The notes: generated by a model from the letters alone, not told the origin. Shown: positions 1 through 8,319, counted from the stretch's first letter. The stretch: 64,000 nucleotides of DNA from Neobacillus cucumis (GCF_016908975.1 NZ_JAFBEX010000017.1:56446-120445); one strand, 5' to 3'. Numbers and translations: made by a program.

Positions 1-159
1 GATCTCCTGATGGATATTAGGCCGAGTAGCGGGCATGTAGAGTGTAGCACCTAAACCATAGGACAAAAGTTCACGATTTGTGTATTTTGTGAATGCCCTA
101 GGTCTTTGGAAGAAATACCGTTTAATCTCATCCTCATAAAAATATGTAAAAAATTCCAT
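1..159 (-). CDS. HpcH/HpaI aldolase/citrate lyase family protein, N-terminal fragment (runs off the window)
   Basis: The first 53 codons of a gene whose remainder lies beyond the left edge. ATG is at 159, with an AGGAG ribosome site about 7 bases upstream. The visible peptide begins MEFFTYFYEDEIKRYFF and contains YGLGATLYMPATRP, which resembles the start of the HpcH/HpaI (citrate lyase beta-like) proteins found in Bacillus ter clusters. The neighbouring TerC and TerD genes, on the same strand and upstream in transcription, support this. The family call is from memory of such clusters, and no catalytic residues are visible in the fragment. Confidence 0.6.
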   Translation of the reverse strand, partial: MEFFTYFYEDEIKRYFFQRPRAFTKYTNRELLSYGLGATLYMPATRPNIHQEI

Positions 160-234
160 ACCAGTTTCTCCTCTATAAATGGTAAAAAAGAGAGGGAAAC
201 AGACTATCGTCAGCTCCCCACCCTTTAATAAACA

Positions 235-1011
235 TTATGAATTATTTTCCCTGCTGCCTTCCTTTTTCTTATTCTGAAAGTGAACGATAAAAGTAGCACC
301 AAAAGTAAGTAATAAAATTATAAAGAAAGTAATATGGCTCATTTCAATATGAAACACGGTAAGTAGCATTTTGATGGCAATAATCAATATTAAAATATAG
401 GCGGTTGTTTCTAGTTCTGGCACACGATCAATCAGTGTTAAGAACACGCCTGCTACACCGCGCATCATTAATACACCTAATATACCGCCTAAGAATAATA
501 CCCAAACCTTTTCACTAACACCGAACGCTGCCAATACGCTGTCAACGGAAAAGGCAATATCCATCAATTCTACTGCAACAACAGTTCCCCAGAATGTTCC
601 AAACAGGCGCATCAAAAGTCCTTTTTGATTTATTCCTTCCGCTTGTTCTTCTTCTTCCTCGGAACCTTTTCGTTTATCGATAAAGTATTTAATCGATAGC
701 CATGCCAAGTAACCTGCACCTAGAACTTTTACCCACCATAGTTTGATTAAGTACACACCAATGCCAATTGCAATGAAACGAAACGCATAAGCTCCTAGTA
801 AACCGTAAAATAGGGCTTTTTTTCGTTTTTCGGGCGGTAGGTGCTTTACCATAACCGCTAATACTAAAGCATTATCCGCAGAAAGTAAACCTTCTAAAAT
901 AATAAGAGTACCAATCAATCCCCAGCTAACGGGATCTGATAACACCTCTCCCCACATTTCCCAGTTAAAAAACTGTGAATATGTTTCTAAAATATGTTGA
1001 AAAACTGACAT
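235..1011 (-). CDS. TerC family integral membrane protein (YceF-like)
   Basis: A 258-residue polytopic membrane protein of the TerC family, linked to tellurite resistance, general stress and, in Bacillus, metal handling. The typical LEGLLSADNALVLA motif of the first core helix is present, and VELMDIAFSVDSVLAAF is the second half-repeat with its acidic residues. A charged cytoplasmic loop (KRKGSEEEEEQAEG) separates the halves. ATG 1011 is chosen over an in-frame start at 1065 because GGGAGG stands 9 bases before it, and the upstream extension overlaps the terD terminator. Length equals that of B. subtilis YceF. It lies downstream of terD in the same direction. Confidence 0.9.
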   Translation of the reverse strand: MSVFQHILETYSQFFNWEMWGEVLSDPVSWGLIGTLIILEGLLSADNALVLAVMVKHLPPEKRKKALFYGLLGAYAFRFIAIGIGVYLIKLWWVKVLGAGYLAWLSIKYFIDKRKGSEEEEEQAEGINQKGLLMRLFGTFWGTVVAVELMDIAFSVDSVLAAFGVSEKVWVLFLGGILGVLMMRGVAGVFLTLIDRVPELETTAYILILIIAIKMLLTVFHIEMSHITFFIILLLTFGATFIVHFQNKKKEGSRENNS

Positions 1012-1047
1012 TAAAAAAATCCTCCCAGATAGTATACATAATTTTGT

Positions 1048-1076
1048 AAAAAGACCCATCACCACTGGGTCTTTTT
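1048..1076 (-). terminator. Rho-independent terminator after terD
   Basis: AAAAAGACCC and GGGTCTTTTT form a 10-bp stem around a 9-base loop, with A and T tracts on both sides, so it can end transcription in either direction. It lies between terD and terC, implying that terC has its own promoter or depends on read-through. Confidence 0.75.
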
Positions 1077-1087
1077 ATCTCTCAATA

Positions 1088-1669
1088 TTACCCAACAGAT
1101 AATCCAAAGTCTGTTGCTAAAGCCGCTAATCCGCCTTGATAGCCGCTGCCAATCGCACTAAATTTCCATTCACCATTGTGGCGGTATAATTCTCCAACTA
1201 CAATAGCCGTTTCAATCGAAAAATCTTCACCAAGATCATATCGGATTAATTCTTCCCCAGTTGCCTCATTGAAAATTCGGGCATACGAATTACTTACCTG
1301 GCCAAAGTTTTGGTTTCGTTTGTCTGCTTCATGAATGGTTATTGTAAAAGCGATGCGCTGAATATTTGCCGGAACATCTGAAAGATTAATTTTCACTTGT
1401 TCATCATCGCCATCTCCAGCACCTGTCCGGTTATCACCAGTATGTACGACCGCACCATTTGCACCTTGTGGATTATTGTAAAAAACAAAATCTGCTTCAT
1501 TCGTTACCTTGCCGTTCTCTCCTAATAGAAACACGGATGAATCCAAGTCAAAATCATTTCCGCCATCATATTTATTCGTGTCCCATCCTAGTCCAACCAC
1601 AACACTTGTTAAACCCGGATTTGTTTTAGTTAAATCAACTTTTTGACCCTTTGATAAACTAACTGCCAT
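1088..1669 (-). CDS. TerD family protein (YceD / general stress protein 16U type)
   Basis: A 193-residue TerD-domain protein, a calcium-binding cytoplasmic stress protein family. The start MAVSLSKGQKVDLTKTNPGL and the Asp-rich segments GGNDFDLDSSVFLL and AGDGDDEQVKINLS are the calcium-site regions of TerD. The end, IGSGYQGGLAALATDFG, matches B. subtilis YceD almost word for word. GGAGG stands 7 bases before ATG 1669. In B. subtilis the yceCDEFGH operon is under general stress and envelope-stress sigma factors. Here it neighbours TerC and an HpcH/HpaI-like gene. Exact paralogue assignment (YceC, D or E) favours YceD. Confidence 0.93.
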   Translation of the reverse strand: MAVSLSKGQKVDLTKTNPGLTSVVVGLGWDTNKYDGGNDFDLDSSVFLLGENGKVTNEADFVFYNNPQGANGAVVHTGDNRTGAGDGDDEQVKINLSDVPANIQRIAFTITIHEADKRNQNFGQVSNSYARIFNEATGEELIRYDLGEDFSIETAIVVGELYRHNGEWKFSAIGSGYQGGLAALATDFGLSVG

Positions 1670-1754
1670 TTTTCATTCCTCCATTTTTGGTGATAAACTA
1701 TTTACGAGTGTTTCTAAAAAAGGTTTCATTTTTGATAAAAATTATTTATTAATC

Positions 1755-2348
1755 CTAGCTCATCCATTTAGGCGGGGTATTTTTGGCCCAATAAATGCTG
1801 CCTAATTCATAATGAGTATGAAACTGATCATGATAGGTATGATAGTGAAAGTTGAACCAATAACCTTCTTGCGGCGGATTATCCCGTCTTACATGGAAAC
1901 GTAAAATATCTTTCCCCGAAACACTATCTTTTATATTAAAAATTTTTTCCGAAAGACCTGCACCAGGTTGTTCGGTAATGGTTAGGTTCTTTACTTCACT
2001 TTCAGGAAACTGAGTGGCTGTTTCTTCTAAAGCCCTTTCAATATTTGGTAGAATGATTTCGCGAAATTCATTTTCGATGACAGGCTTTATTCTTGTACCA
2101 AATTTTTGATAGGATTGAATTTCAGCTTGTTTGATTAGACCCTGTATAAACTCTTCTCTGTTAAATTCTGATTCTACTACATAATTATTGGAATGAACGT
2201 AATTTCTTTCAGGAGCGGCAGTTTCAACCCCATCCCGTTCAGTTATTTTGTTAGCATTAGCTTGATTCATTAATTGTGTCGGAGTAACAAGTCCAAATGT
2301 TAGTATGGATATGGTCACAAAAAGCGATTTACGCAGCCATTTGTTCAT
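1755..2348 (-). CDS. ypjP: YpjP-like exported protein
   Basis: A 197-residue protein with a signal peptide: MNKWLRKSLF, a hydrophobic core ISILTFGLV, and a likely cleavage near residue 32. The mature part is polar and ends with an aromatic-His segment (NFHYHTYHDQFHTHYELG). Start and synteny (next to ypiP) match the YpjP family of Bacillus, whose function is unknown. AAAGGTG precedes the ATG by 10 bases. It is followed by terD on the same strand but 85 bases apart, so it is probably a separate unit. Confidence 0.8.
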   Translation of the reverse strand: MNKWLRKSLFVTISILTFGLVTPTQLMNQANANKITERDGVETAAPERNYVHSNNYVVESEFNREEFIQGLIKQAEIQSYQKFGTRIKPVIENEFREIILPNIERALEETATQFPESEVKNLTITEQPGAGLSEKIFNIKDSVSGKDILRFHVRRDNPPQEGYWFNFHYHTYHDQFHTHYELGSIYWAKNTPPKWMS

Positions 2349-2458
2349 GCAGGGTTCACACCTTTATATTCAAATAATCTATTAATTTATTTTCCTTATA
2401 GACTATTATACTTCCTTTTTGGATTAATTGGAAAAATTAGTTTATCCTATTTTAAAAA

Positions 2459-2605
2459 AGAAAAGCGGAAGCTCCTTGGTCAGCCCCGACAAGCATAAGA
2501 CGCTCCCAAAAGGAAAGCGCTTTTTGCCTTCATTTTGGGAGTGGCTGTAGACCATCGAGGGGCTAGGCGCTGCAGCTAGACAATTCTCAAATTCGAAATT
2601 TAATA
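2459..2605 (+). repeat. Intergenic foldable repeat, short form, copy 1
   Basis: The unit starts AGAAAAGCG and ends GCTAGACAATTCTCAAATTCG. The ends are complementary (AGCCCC with GGGGCT, then AGGCGC). In the middle CTCCCAAAA pairs with TTTTGGGAG across an internal hairpin of GCGC and AAGGC segments. It lies between ypjP and ypiP. An apparent minus-strand reading frame across it (2442-2657) is only repeat sequence. Confidence 0.85.
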
Positions 2606-2618
2606 CTTTTTTATCATA

Positions 2619-2656
2619 AAAAAAGAACTGAAACGACGGGCTTTCAGTTCTTTTCA
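2619..2656 (-). terminator. Terminator at the end of ypiP
   Basis: AAAAGAACTGAAA (2621-2633) and its complement TTTCAGTTCTTTT (2642-2654) make a 13-bp stem with an 8-base loop. The ypiP stop codon lies inside the stem, and a T run follows in the minus direction. Confidence 0.8.
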
Positions 2657-3420
2657 ATCACTCCAAAATGGAATTTTGCGGTTTTTCGCCGCAGGACTTG
2701 AAACCCATATTTTTCAAAACGGAGACTTTTGAAATGGTCTTTTAATACTACTCTAAGTTTAGCAACTCTAATGGCTTCATTGATTATTTCATGGGTCAAA
2801 TTATCATGTATGGCAATATGACCTAAAGCCTTAATCCCATTAGACTCAAGGATTTTTTCTTCAAACATTGGATCAAAATAAACACAATCTACAGATTCAT
2901 CTTCTTGTTCTCTTAAAAAACTCAGCGCTTCTTTATCAATTACATGTATACGACTCATGGCATCATCCATGAAGGGTATTCCGGACTCCCAAGTTTTCAG
3001 TCCTCTTTTAACCAGATAAGCTAAGTATTTTTCCCCTTCAAGTCCAATTACCCTTCCTTGTCTGCCAACCAGGAAGCTTGCAACTATAGCATCTGAGGCA
3101 AGACCAAGGGTGCAGTCTAGAACCGTCATTCCCTTTGTAAGTTTTGCTGCATCGGCATAAGGATCGTACTCCCCATTAATCAGCCTCTTGATTCGAAACA
3201 TGGCGGAATTAGGGTGAAAGAAAAATGGCTCAACACTATTCCTTTCAAAAAGCTCTAATTGTTCTTTCCCCACTACAATACAGCCGCTGTCTGCCTGTTG
3301 TTGAATCAGATTTATTGATCTCTTTTTTCTTGGGAGGTAGGGAACCTGCAAATGCTCAGCAATTTTCTTTGCTTCTATAATCATTTCTTGGGTAGTCCTC
3401 CCTGCAGTAGTAACAAACAT
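2644..3420 (-). CDS. ypiP: Class I SAM-dependent methyltransferase YpiP
   Basis: A 258-residue methyltransferase of the YpiP family, related to RsmJ-type rRNA methyltransferases. The start MFVTTAGRTTQEM is the family's usual N-terminus. TVLDCTLGLASDAIVAS is the SAM-binding motif I, GLEGEKYLA is motif II, and CVYFDPMFEE is the DPPY-like catalytic loop. The frame stays open 56 codons further upstream to 3588, but those codons lie in a repeat element (copy 2) and do not belong to the family. No strong ribosome site precedes 3420 (only AAAAGAG), perhaps because the repeat inserted immediately upstream. The substrate is not known. Confidence 0.85.
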   Translation of the reverse strand: MFVTTAGRTTQEMIIEAKKIAEHLQVPYLPRKKRSINLIQQQADSGCIVVGKEQLELFERNSVEPFFFHPNSAMFRIKRLINGEYDPYADAAKLTKGMTVLDCTLGLASDAIVASFLVGRQGRVIGLEGEKYLAYLVKRGLKTWESGIPFMDDAMSRIHVIDKEALSFLREQEDESVDCVYFDPMFEEKILESNGIKALGHIAIHDNLTHEIINEAIRVAKLRVVLKDHFKSLRFEKYGFQVLRRKTAKFHFGVIEKN

Positions 3421-3434
3421 ATCATCAACTCTTT

Positions 3435-3580
3435 TCTGACAAGAAAGCTCAAGGCGCTCGGTTATCGGCGACAAGCTCAAGAAGAGCCGGCCGAAAGGTT
3501 GTTCTGTAACCTTTTGGACGGATTGGCTTGTGACATCGAGCCGATGGCGCCTGGAGCTGGACAATTCTCGAAGTTCAAAT
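3435..3580 (+). repeat. Intergenic foldable repeat, diverged copy 2, directly upstream of ypiP
   Basis: The ends correspond to the other copies: CAAGGCGCTCGG on the left, GGCGCCTGGAGCTGGACAATTCTCGAAGTTC on the right (two stretches of the same right-end motif). The centre carries GGCCGAAAGGTT and AACCTTTTGGACGG, shared with the long copy 6. It occupies the whole space between brxA and ypiP and keeps the ypiP frame open, creating a spurious 56-codon extension. Confidence 0.75.
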
Positions 3581-3600
3581 TTAAACATTCTTATCTAATA

Positions 3601-3630
3601 AAAAGAAAGGGACGTCTATCGACATCCCCC
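3601..3630 (-). terminator. Terminator after brxA
   Basis: GGGACGTC (3609-3616) pairs with GACATCCC (3621-3628) with one G-U pair. In the minus direction the hairpin is followed by CCCTTTCTTTTT. It separates brxA from ypiP. Confidence 0.7.
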
Positions 3631-4065
3631 TTAACAGTTTGCTTCAAATGCACCTAATAGGTTTTGCATGACCACTTCCATCGGCATGCCTTCAATATCA
3701 TGTCTAGGTATAAAATGAACCACTTGTTTACCTTTTAGTAATGCCATGGATGGTGATGAAGGTTCAATTCCCTCAAAGTATTCACGCATTTTTGCTGTTG
3801 CTTCTTTATCTTGTCCGGCAAAAACAGTGACTAAATGATCCGGTTTTTTCTCGCTATTTAACACCGCCTGGGTTGCTGCAGGACGTGCTAAACCAGCCGC
3901 ACAGCCACATACAGAATTCACGACAACAAGTGTTAAACCTGTTGTTTTTTCCATGAAGTTCTCAACCTCATCAGCCGTTTGAAGCTCCTCGAAGCCTGCT
4001 CTTGTTAACTCTTCTCGCATTGGTACTACCATTTGTCTCATATACTCTTCGTACGCATTTGACAT
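3631..4065 (-). CDS. brxA: Bacilliredoxin BrxA (YphP family)
   Basis: A 144-residue thioredoxin-fold protein that removes bacillithiol from mixed disulfides on proteins. The active site is the unusual CGC motif in VVVNSVCGCAAGLARPAA, typical of YphP/YqiW. FAGQDKEATAKMREYF and PSSPSMALLKGKQVVHFIPRH are near-identical to B. subtilis YphP. ATG 4065 (MSNAYEEYM) is preferred over ATG 4071 because GGAG lies 9 bases before it but only 3 before the other. Its neighbours ypiP and ypgR are the same as in B. subtilis, where ilvD also intervenes; ilvD is absent here. YphP rather than YqiW is chosen on synteny. Confidence 0.93.
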   Translation of the reverse strand: MSNAYEEYMRQMVVPMREELTRAGFEELQTADEVENFMEKTTGLTLVVVNSVCGCAAGLARPAATQAVLNSEKKPDHLVTVFAGQDKEATAKMREYFEGIEPSSPSMALLKGKQVVHFIPRHDIEGMPMEVVMQNLLGAFEANC

Positions 4066-4123
4066 ATACATTCACTCCATTTCTTCTTCATAAGAATACT
4101 ATAATCAACCCTATTTTTCAAAA

Positions 4124-5257
4124 TCACTGATCTGACTTTCTAGCTTCGGTCATTTGTTTCCAAACTGAACCCTTCGCTTCCTCTCCGCCTTCAATTCTCT
4201 CGATTGCCATTTTTATTTGCAAGCTGACTTCGAACTCTGGATCGTTTTCAGCCTCTTTGAGGCTTAAGAGTGATGTTTCATCCCCTTCTTCATATAGAAA
4301 CATTGCCGCTCTCCACCGGACAAGCTTACTAGGATCCTTCAACGCCTTTGCCATTTCCTCAGAAGCCTCCGAAAAGCCTAAATCCGATAAACAATCACCT
4401 GCTGTTCTCCGTACGGTTACAGTTTTATCCTTAAGTGCCTTATATAATAATGGCAGCACTTTTTTATCTTTAATCATCCCAAGATAAACAGTTGCAAGTC
4501 TGCGAATAGAGGGTTTCTCATCTAATAGAGCTTTTTCTAACATTGGTAAATCCTCTAGTTCCGGATCATCCATTTGCTCTAAGAGCTGATAACGAATCTG
4601 CCAGTCCGGATTATCTAGATCCTTGATGGTTACTTTTTTATGTGCTCGCTTTGTTTTTTGAATGATTGGCGTATCGACATTTTGCGCTTTTTTAACAAGT
4701 TCTTCAAGACGTTCCGTTGGATAAGCGGCAATTAATTCCTCCACTACCTCTTGACCAATTTGTTCAAATTCGCCGTACCGGACTCCTTGTTGATGCCATT
4801 TACGCAAAAGAATATAATTATCTTCGGGCAATTCGGCCTCTTCCCTTGCTTTTAAAAAATATTCAGGCATACCAACCCTTCGTTCATTAGAGCTATCGGT
4901 TAATTTAACCTGCAGTGGAATGTCCTTAAACATTTGAACTTCTACCTTAATTTCGCCAAAATGCGCATCGACCGTGTTAACGTTGGCGGTTTCATCCGCC
5001 TTTTCCCCAAACGCCTGGCGAACTTGTGGTAATAATTCCTTCCAATCATATTTTGCATTCCGTTCCACAGCTAGAAAATCAGCAACATGGTAAACACCCT
5101 TTATTCCATCAATTTTCAAAATTGCCTGGATAATAGGTGGTGCCTCCTGCGCTGTTTCTTTTTTATAATTATGGCTTTTACCCATTGGGAGTTCTTGGTC
5201 TAGAATAATTTTCATTGTATTTGGACTTGGCGTTGGTTCAATCGCCTTAATTTTCAA
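4124..5257 (-). CDS. ypgR: YpgR-like protein: Nfu/NifU N-terminal domain plus HEAT repeats
   Basis: About 377 residues. The N-terminus KAIEPTPSPNTMKIILDQEL is the Nfu_N domain seen in iron-sulfur scaffold proteins, but the CxxC scaffold site is absent. Residues from about 215 on form four to five HEAT-like helical repeats (for example DEKPSIRRLATVYLGMIKD and LKDKTVTVRRTAGDCLSDLG). This is the architecture of the family called conserved virulence factor C in staphylococci. Function is unproven. AGGTGA at 5264-5269 fits a TTG start at 5257 (or 5260) better than the in-frame GTG at 5266, which overlaps that ribosome site. Confidence 0.78.
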   Translation of the reverse strand: MKIKAIEPTPSPNTMKIILDQELPMGKSHNYKKETAQEAPPIIQAILKIDGIKGVYHVADFLAVERNAKYDWKELLPQVRQAFGEKADETANVNTVDAHFGEIKVEVQMFKDIPLQVKLTDSSNERRVGMPEYFLKAREEAELPEDNYILLRKWHQQGVRYGEFEQIGQEVVEELIAAYPTERLEELVKKAQNVDTPIIQKTKRAHKKVTIKDLDNPDWQIRYQLLEQMDDPELEDLPMLEKALLDEKPSIRRLATVYLGMIKDKKVLPLLYKALKDKTVTVRRTAGDCLSDLGFSEASEEMAKALKDPSKLVRWRAAMFLYEEGDETSLLSLKEAENDPEFEVSLQIKMAIERIEGGEEAKGSVWKQMTEARKSDQ

Positions 5258-5338
5258 CAAAATCACCTAATTCTTAAGGTTTTCTTTTTACAAGTTTAAC
5301 ATAAGGTTAATATTCTATTCATTTGATTTGCTTGAAGC

Positions 5339-5475
5339 ACAAAAGCGGAATCGCCTTGAACAGCCCAGAAAAGCATAAGACGCTCAGGGAAAGAAGGCGT
5401 TCTTTGCCTTCATTCCCTGAGTGGCTGAAGACCATCGAGGGGCTAGTCGCTGGAGCTGGACGTCGACAGTCCTTT
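5339..5475 (+). repeat. Intergenic foldable repeat, short form, copy 3
   Basis: The left part AAAAGCGGAATCGCCTTG and the right part GAGGGGCTAGTCGCTGGAGCTGGAC match the family. The inner hairpin arms are CTCAGGGAA and TTCCCTGAG, which differ in sequence from copies 1 and 4 while keeping complementarity. It lies between ypgR and the ABC-F gene. Confidence 0.85.
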
Positions 5476-5523
5476 TATTAACAGTTTTCCACAAGCGAAA
5501 ATTTTATCATTTCATAAATGATA

Positions 5524-5550
5524 AAAGAAGTACGTCACAAAGACGTACCC
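5524..5550 (-). terminator. Terminator after the ABC-F gene
   Basis: GTACGTC (5530-5536), a 5-base loop and GACGTAC (5542-5548) form a hairpin followed by TTCTTTTATC in the minus direction. Confidence 0.65.
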
Positions 5551-5552
5551 CA

Positions 5553-7442
5553 TTATTCTTGTTCAGCTATTTCAGCTAAATAAGACCACCGCTCAATTAA
5601 ATACTCAAGCTTTTCGTTTAATTCCTTTTCTTGTTTCATTAATTCCTGTGCTTTTGTAAAATCACTGCCGGTCGTAGCTAATTCAACTGCCACTTCTTCG
5701 AGTTTTGCCTCTGTGCTGGCAATCAATTCGTCAATTTCCTCCCATTCCTTTTTCTCTTTAAAGGTTAACCGCTTCTTTTTTTCCTTTTCTTGAACTTTGG
5801 TAGAAGGAATGGGTTTTATTGTTTCTTTTGGTGCTCCTAATGCACCTTCCTTTTCAAGAAATTCACTGTAATTCCCATAAAATGCATCAATTTTCCCTTC
5901 ACCAAGAAGGACGAGGAGTTGTTCAGCCACTTTATCTAAGAAATAACGATCATGGGAGACTGTAATCACTACCCCAGGGAAATCCTCAAGATAGTCTTCT
6001 AAAACCGTTAAGGTTTGTGTGTCCAAATCATTTGTAGGCTCGTCTAGTAAGAGAACATTAGGTGCGGTCATTAATAGTTTTAGAAGATATAGACGTCGCT
6101 TTTCCCCACCAGATAGTTTTCGAATCGGCGTTCCATGAGTAAAAGGCGGAAAAAGAAACCGTTCAAGCATTTGGGCTGCAGAAATGGTCTTACCATCGGA
6201 AGTCTCCACAATTTCAGCTGTTTCTTTGATGTATTCAATCATCCGCTTATTTTCATCCATGTCTTCGCTTTCCTGAGTATAATAGGCTAGCTTGACCGTT
6301 TGCCCCATGATAAATTCTCCTTCATCAAGCGGGAGCTTTTGCGCTAATATATTTAATAACGTCGATTTACCTGTACCGTTTTTACCGATGATTCCAATCC
6401 TATCCCCTGGCTTTACCAGTAAATTAAAATGCTCAAGGATCACTTTTCGTTCATAACGTTTTGAGGCATCTTTTAACTCAAAAACCTGCTTACCAAGTCG
6501 GCTCCCATTTAATGAAATATCTAATTTCTCAGATGAAGGCTTACCATTTGAAAGTTTATCATCAAGTTCATCAAACCGTTGAATTCTCGCTTTTTGTTTT
6601 GTAGACCTCGCCTTCGCCCCCCGTCTTATCCATTCCAATTCCCTACGAAATAAGTTTTTATTTTTTTCAAAGCTAGCTGCATCGTTTTCCTCACGTATTG
6701 CCTTTGCTTCCAAAAAGGCGGCATAATTTCCTTTATAACTATAGAGATTGCCTCCATCTAATTCAAACATGCGGTTTGCCACTCGATCCAAAAAGTAACG
6801 GTCATGGGTAACAAGCAAAATGGAGCCATTATAGCGGCTTAAGTAGTCTTCCAACCACTTAACGGAATCAAAATCGAGATGGTTGGTCGGTTCATCCAAG
6901 ATTAATAAGTCAGGCTCAGCAATTAACACTTGTGCCAAAGCCACACGCTTTTTTTGTCCCCCAGACATTTCACCCATTTTCTTGGTAAAATCCTCAATAC
7001 CTAATTTCATTAAAATAGACTTAGCATTTGTACTGGCGTCCCACGCATTCAAAGCATCCATCTGTTTTTGTAATTGAAAAAGCTCTTCTTGTACCTTCAT
7101 ATCATTTGGGGAGATATTCAGTTTTAATAAAGTTTGTTCGTAATCGCGCATTAATTTTAAGATTGGTGCATCTCCATGGTAAACTTGTTCAAGCACCGTC
7201 TTATCTGGATCTAATTCTGGCTGCTGTGCTAAAAACGTAATAGAGTAGTCTTTCGCTGTTATAATCTTACCGTCATCAGGAGCATCTAACCCCGCAATAA
7301 TTTTTAATAAAGACGACTTTCCGGTTCCATTGATACCGATGAGTCCAATCCGTTCCTTTTCACTAATTGTAAAAGAAATATGGTCAAATAACTGTTTTTC
7401 ACCATATGTTTTTGAAATATTTTCTACTTTGAGCATCTTCAT
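5553..7442 (-). CDS. yfmR: ABC-F family ribosome-associated ATPase (Uup/YfmR type)
   Basis: A 629-residue protein with two ABC ATPase domains and no membrane segments. Walker A sites are GINGTGKSS and GKNGTGKST. Signature motifs are MSGGQKKRVALA and LSGGEKRRLYLL. Walker B sites are LLILDEPTNHLDFDS and VLLLDEPTNDLDTQT. The charged linker ELEWIRRGAKARSTKQKARI and a C-terminal coiled coil (from about residue 560) are typical of Uup-type factors that resolve stalled ribosomes. Start 7442 gives an ATGA overlap with the ypgQ stop, implying translational coupling; ATG 7436 is an alternative. In B. subtilis yfmR is not next to ypgQ, so the coupling is a local arrangement. Confidence 0.87.
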   Translation of the reverse strand: MKMLKVENISKTYGEKQLFDHISFTISEKERIGLIGINGTGKSSLLKIIAGLDAPDDGKIITAKDYSITFLAQQPELDPDKTVLEQVYHGDAPILKLMRDYEQTLLKLNISPNDMKVQEELFQLQKQMDALNAWDASTNAKSILMKLGIEDFTKKMGEMSGGQKKRVALAQVLIAEPDLLILDEPTNHLDFDSVKWLEDYLSRYNGSILLVTHDRYFLDRVANRMFELDGGNLYSYKGNYAAFLEAKAIREENDAASFEKNKNLFRRELEWIRRGAKARSTKQKARIQRFDELDDKLSNGKPSSEKLDISLNGSRLGKQVFELKDASKRYERKVILEHFNLLVKPGDRIGIIGKNGTGKSTLLNILAQKLPLDEGEFIMGQTVKLAYYTQESEDMDENKRMIEYIKETAEIVETSDGKTISAAQMLERFLFPPFTHGTPIRKLSGGEKRRLYLLKLLMTAPNVLLLDEPTNDLDTQTLTVLEDYLEDFPGVVITVSHDRYFLDKVAEQLLVLLGEGKIDAFYGNYSEFLEKEGALGAPKETIKPIPSTKVQEKEKKKRLTFKEKKEWEEIDELIASTEAKLEEVAVELATTGSDFTKAQELMKQEKELNEKLEYLIERWSYLAEIAEQE

Positions 7443-8089
7443 AGATCTTGTCCATCCCATTCTTGAAAAAATTGTTCTAAAAAGGTAAGCATCATTTGCT
7501 GACGCTTCTCCGCCATTTTTCTCGCTGTATTTGTATTTAGTAAATCTTTTAATTTTAATAGTTTTTCATAAAAATGATGAATACTGGTTGATTTACCTGA
7601 TCGATATTCTTCCACGCTCATTTTTTCTCTTACTTGTATATTCGGATGATAGATAGGCTGACCTTTTTTACCACCATAAGCAAATGCTCGGGCAATCCCA
7701 ATTGCTCCGATAGCATCAAGCCGGTCTGCATCCTGTACGATTTTTGCCTCTATGGTCTTAAGCTCTATTTTCCTGCCGCCTTTATATGAAATTGTGTCGA
7801 TGATTTGAAGGATATGCTCTTGAATATCTGCTGGCACAATGTTTGCTTGAAAAAAGGATCCAAGTTTAGCCCTGCCTTGTTCAACTGTATCGTTTAGTTT
7901 TTCATCCGGTATGTCATGAAGAAGTGCAGCTAATTCGATTACCAATGGATCTCCTAACCCTTCTTCTTTACATATATGTAAGGCACTTCGCCGAACACGG
8001 TCAACATGATACCAATCATGTCCCGTGGGATCTTCCCCCAGTTCAGTACGGACAAATATTTCCGCTTGTTCAATTAATGTATTTTTCAT
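7439..8089 (-). CDS. ypgQ: HD domain phosphohydrolase YpgQ
   Basis: A 216-residue HD-superfamily metal-dependent phosphohydrolase. Metal ligands are seen as H of DWYHVDRV, the HD pair in LAALLHDIPDEKL, and the later D of VQDADRLDAIGAIG. B. subtilis YpgQ hydrolyses nucleotide pyrophosphates, so a (d)NTP substrate is likely. ATG 8089 is chosen because AGGTG stands 9 bases upstream; a GTG at 8110 lacks a good site. It overlaps the ABC-F start by four bases (ATGA). Confidence 0.88.
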   Translation of the reverse strand: MKNTLIEQAEIFVRTELGEDPTGHDWYHVDRVRRSALHICKEEGLGDPLVIELAALLHDIPDEKLNDTVEQGRAKLGSFFQANIVPADIQEHILQIIDTISYKGGRKIELKTIEAKIVQDADRLDAIGAIGIARAFAYGGKKGQPIYHPNIQVREKMSVEEYRSGKSTSIHHFYEKLLKLKDLLNTNTARKMAEKRQQMMLTFLEQFFQEWDGQDL

Positions 8090-8139
8090 TAGAAAAGCAC
8101 CTGCCTTCACCCTAGCTATTTTAACATGAATGGCAAATA

Positions 8140-8175
8140 AAAAATAACCCCGATGTTTCGGAGTTATTTTTTATT
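8140..8175 (-). terminator. Terminator overlapping the end of the small hydrophilic gene
   Basis: AAATAACTCCGA and TCGGGGTTATTT pair around AACA, with T tracts on both sides; the gene's stop codon lies inside the stem. Confidence 0.65.
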
Positions 8176-8319
8176 CGCCTGCCGGCCGCTTTTTTTCTGA
8201 CTTTGTGATTTATTGTTGCCAATTTGGAATTCACTGCCTAATTCGACATCATTGCTAATATCTTGCTTTTCAATTTGTTCCCTAGTTTGATTGGGATTCT
8301 GTCTGCCTTGCTTGCTCAT
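8164..8319 (-). CDS. Small hydrophilic protein, possibly spore-associated
   Basis: A 51-residue protein, MSKQGRQNPNQTREQIEKQ at the start and KKSGRQANKK at the end. It is rich in Gln, Asn, Lys and Ser with no hydrophobic core. A GGGGG ribosome site precedes the ATG. The central VELGSEFQIGNN loosely recalls the GTEFA motif of gamma-type small acid-soluble spore proteins, but the match is too weak to name it. It stands alone between degV and ypgQ with its own terminator. Confidence 0.7.
   Translation of the reverse strand: MSKQGRQNPNQTREQIEKQDISNDVELGSEFQIGNNKSQSQKKSGRQANKK

Noticed and set aside
1..2348. Tellurite resistance operon proper
   Set aside because: TerC and TerD in Bacillus are general stress proteins; no tehA/tehB or other tellurite-specific gene is seen, so resistance is not claimed.
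2442..2657. 71-codon minus-strand reading frame
   Set aside because: It runs through repeat copy 1 and the ypiP terminator with no ribosome site.
3352..3657. 101-codon plus-strand frame
   Set aside because: It is antisense to ypiP and crosses repeat copy 2.
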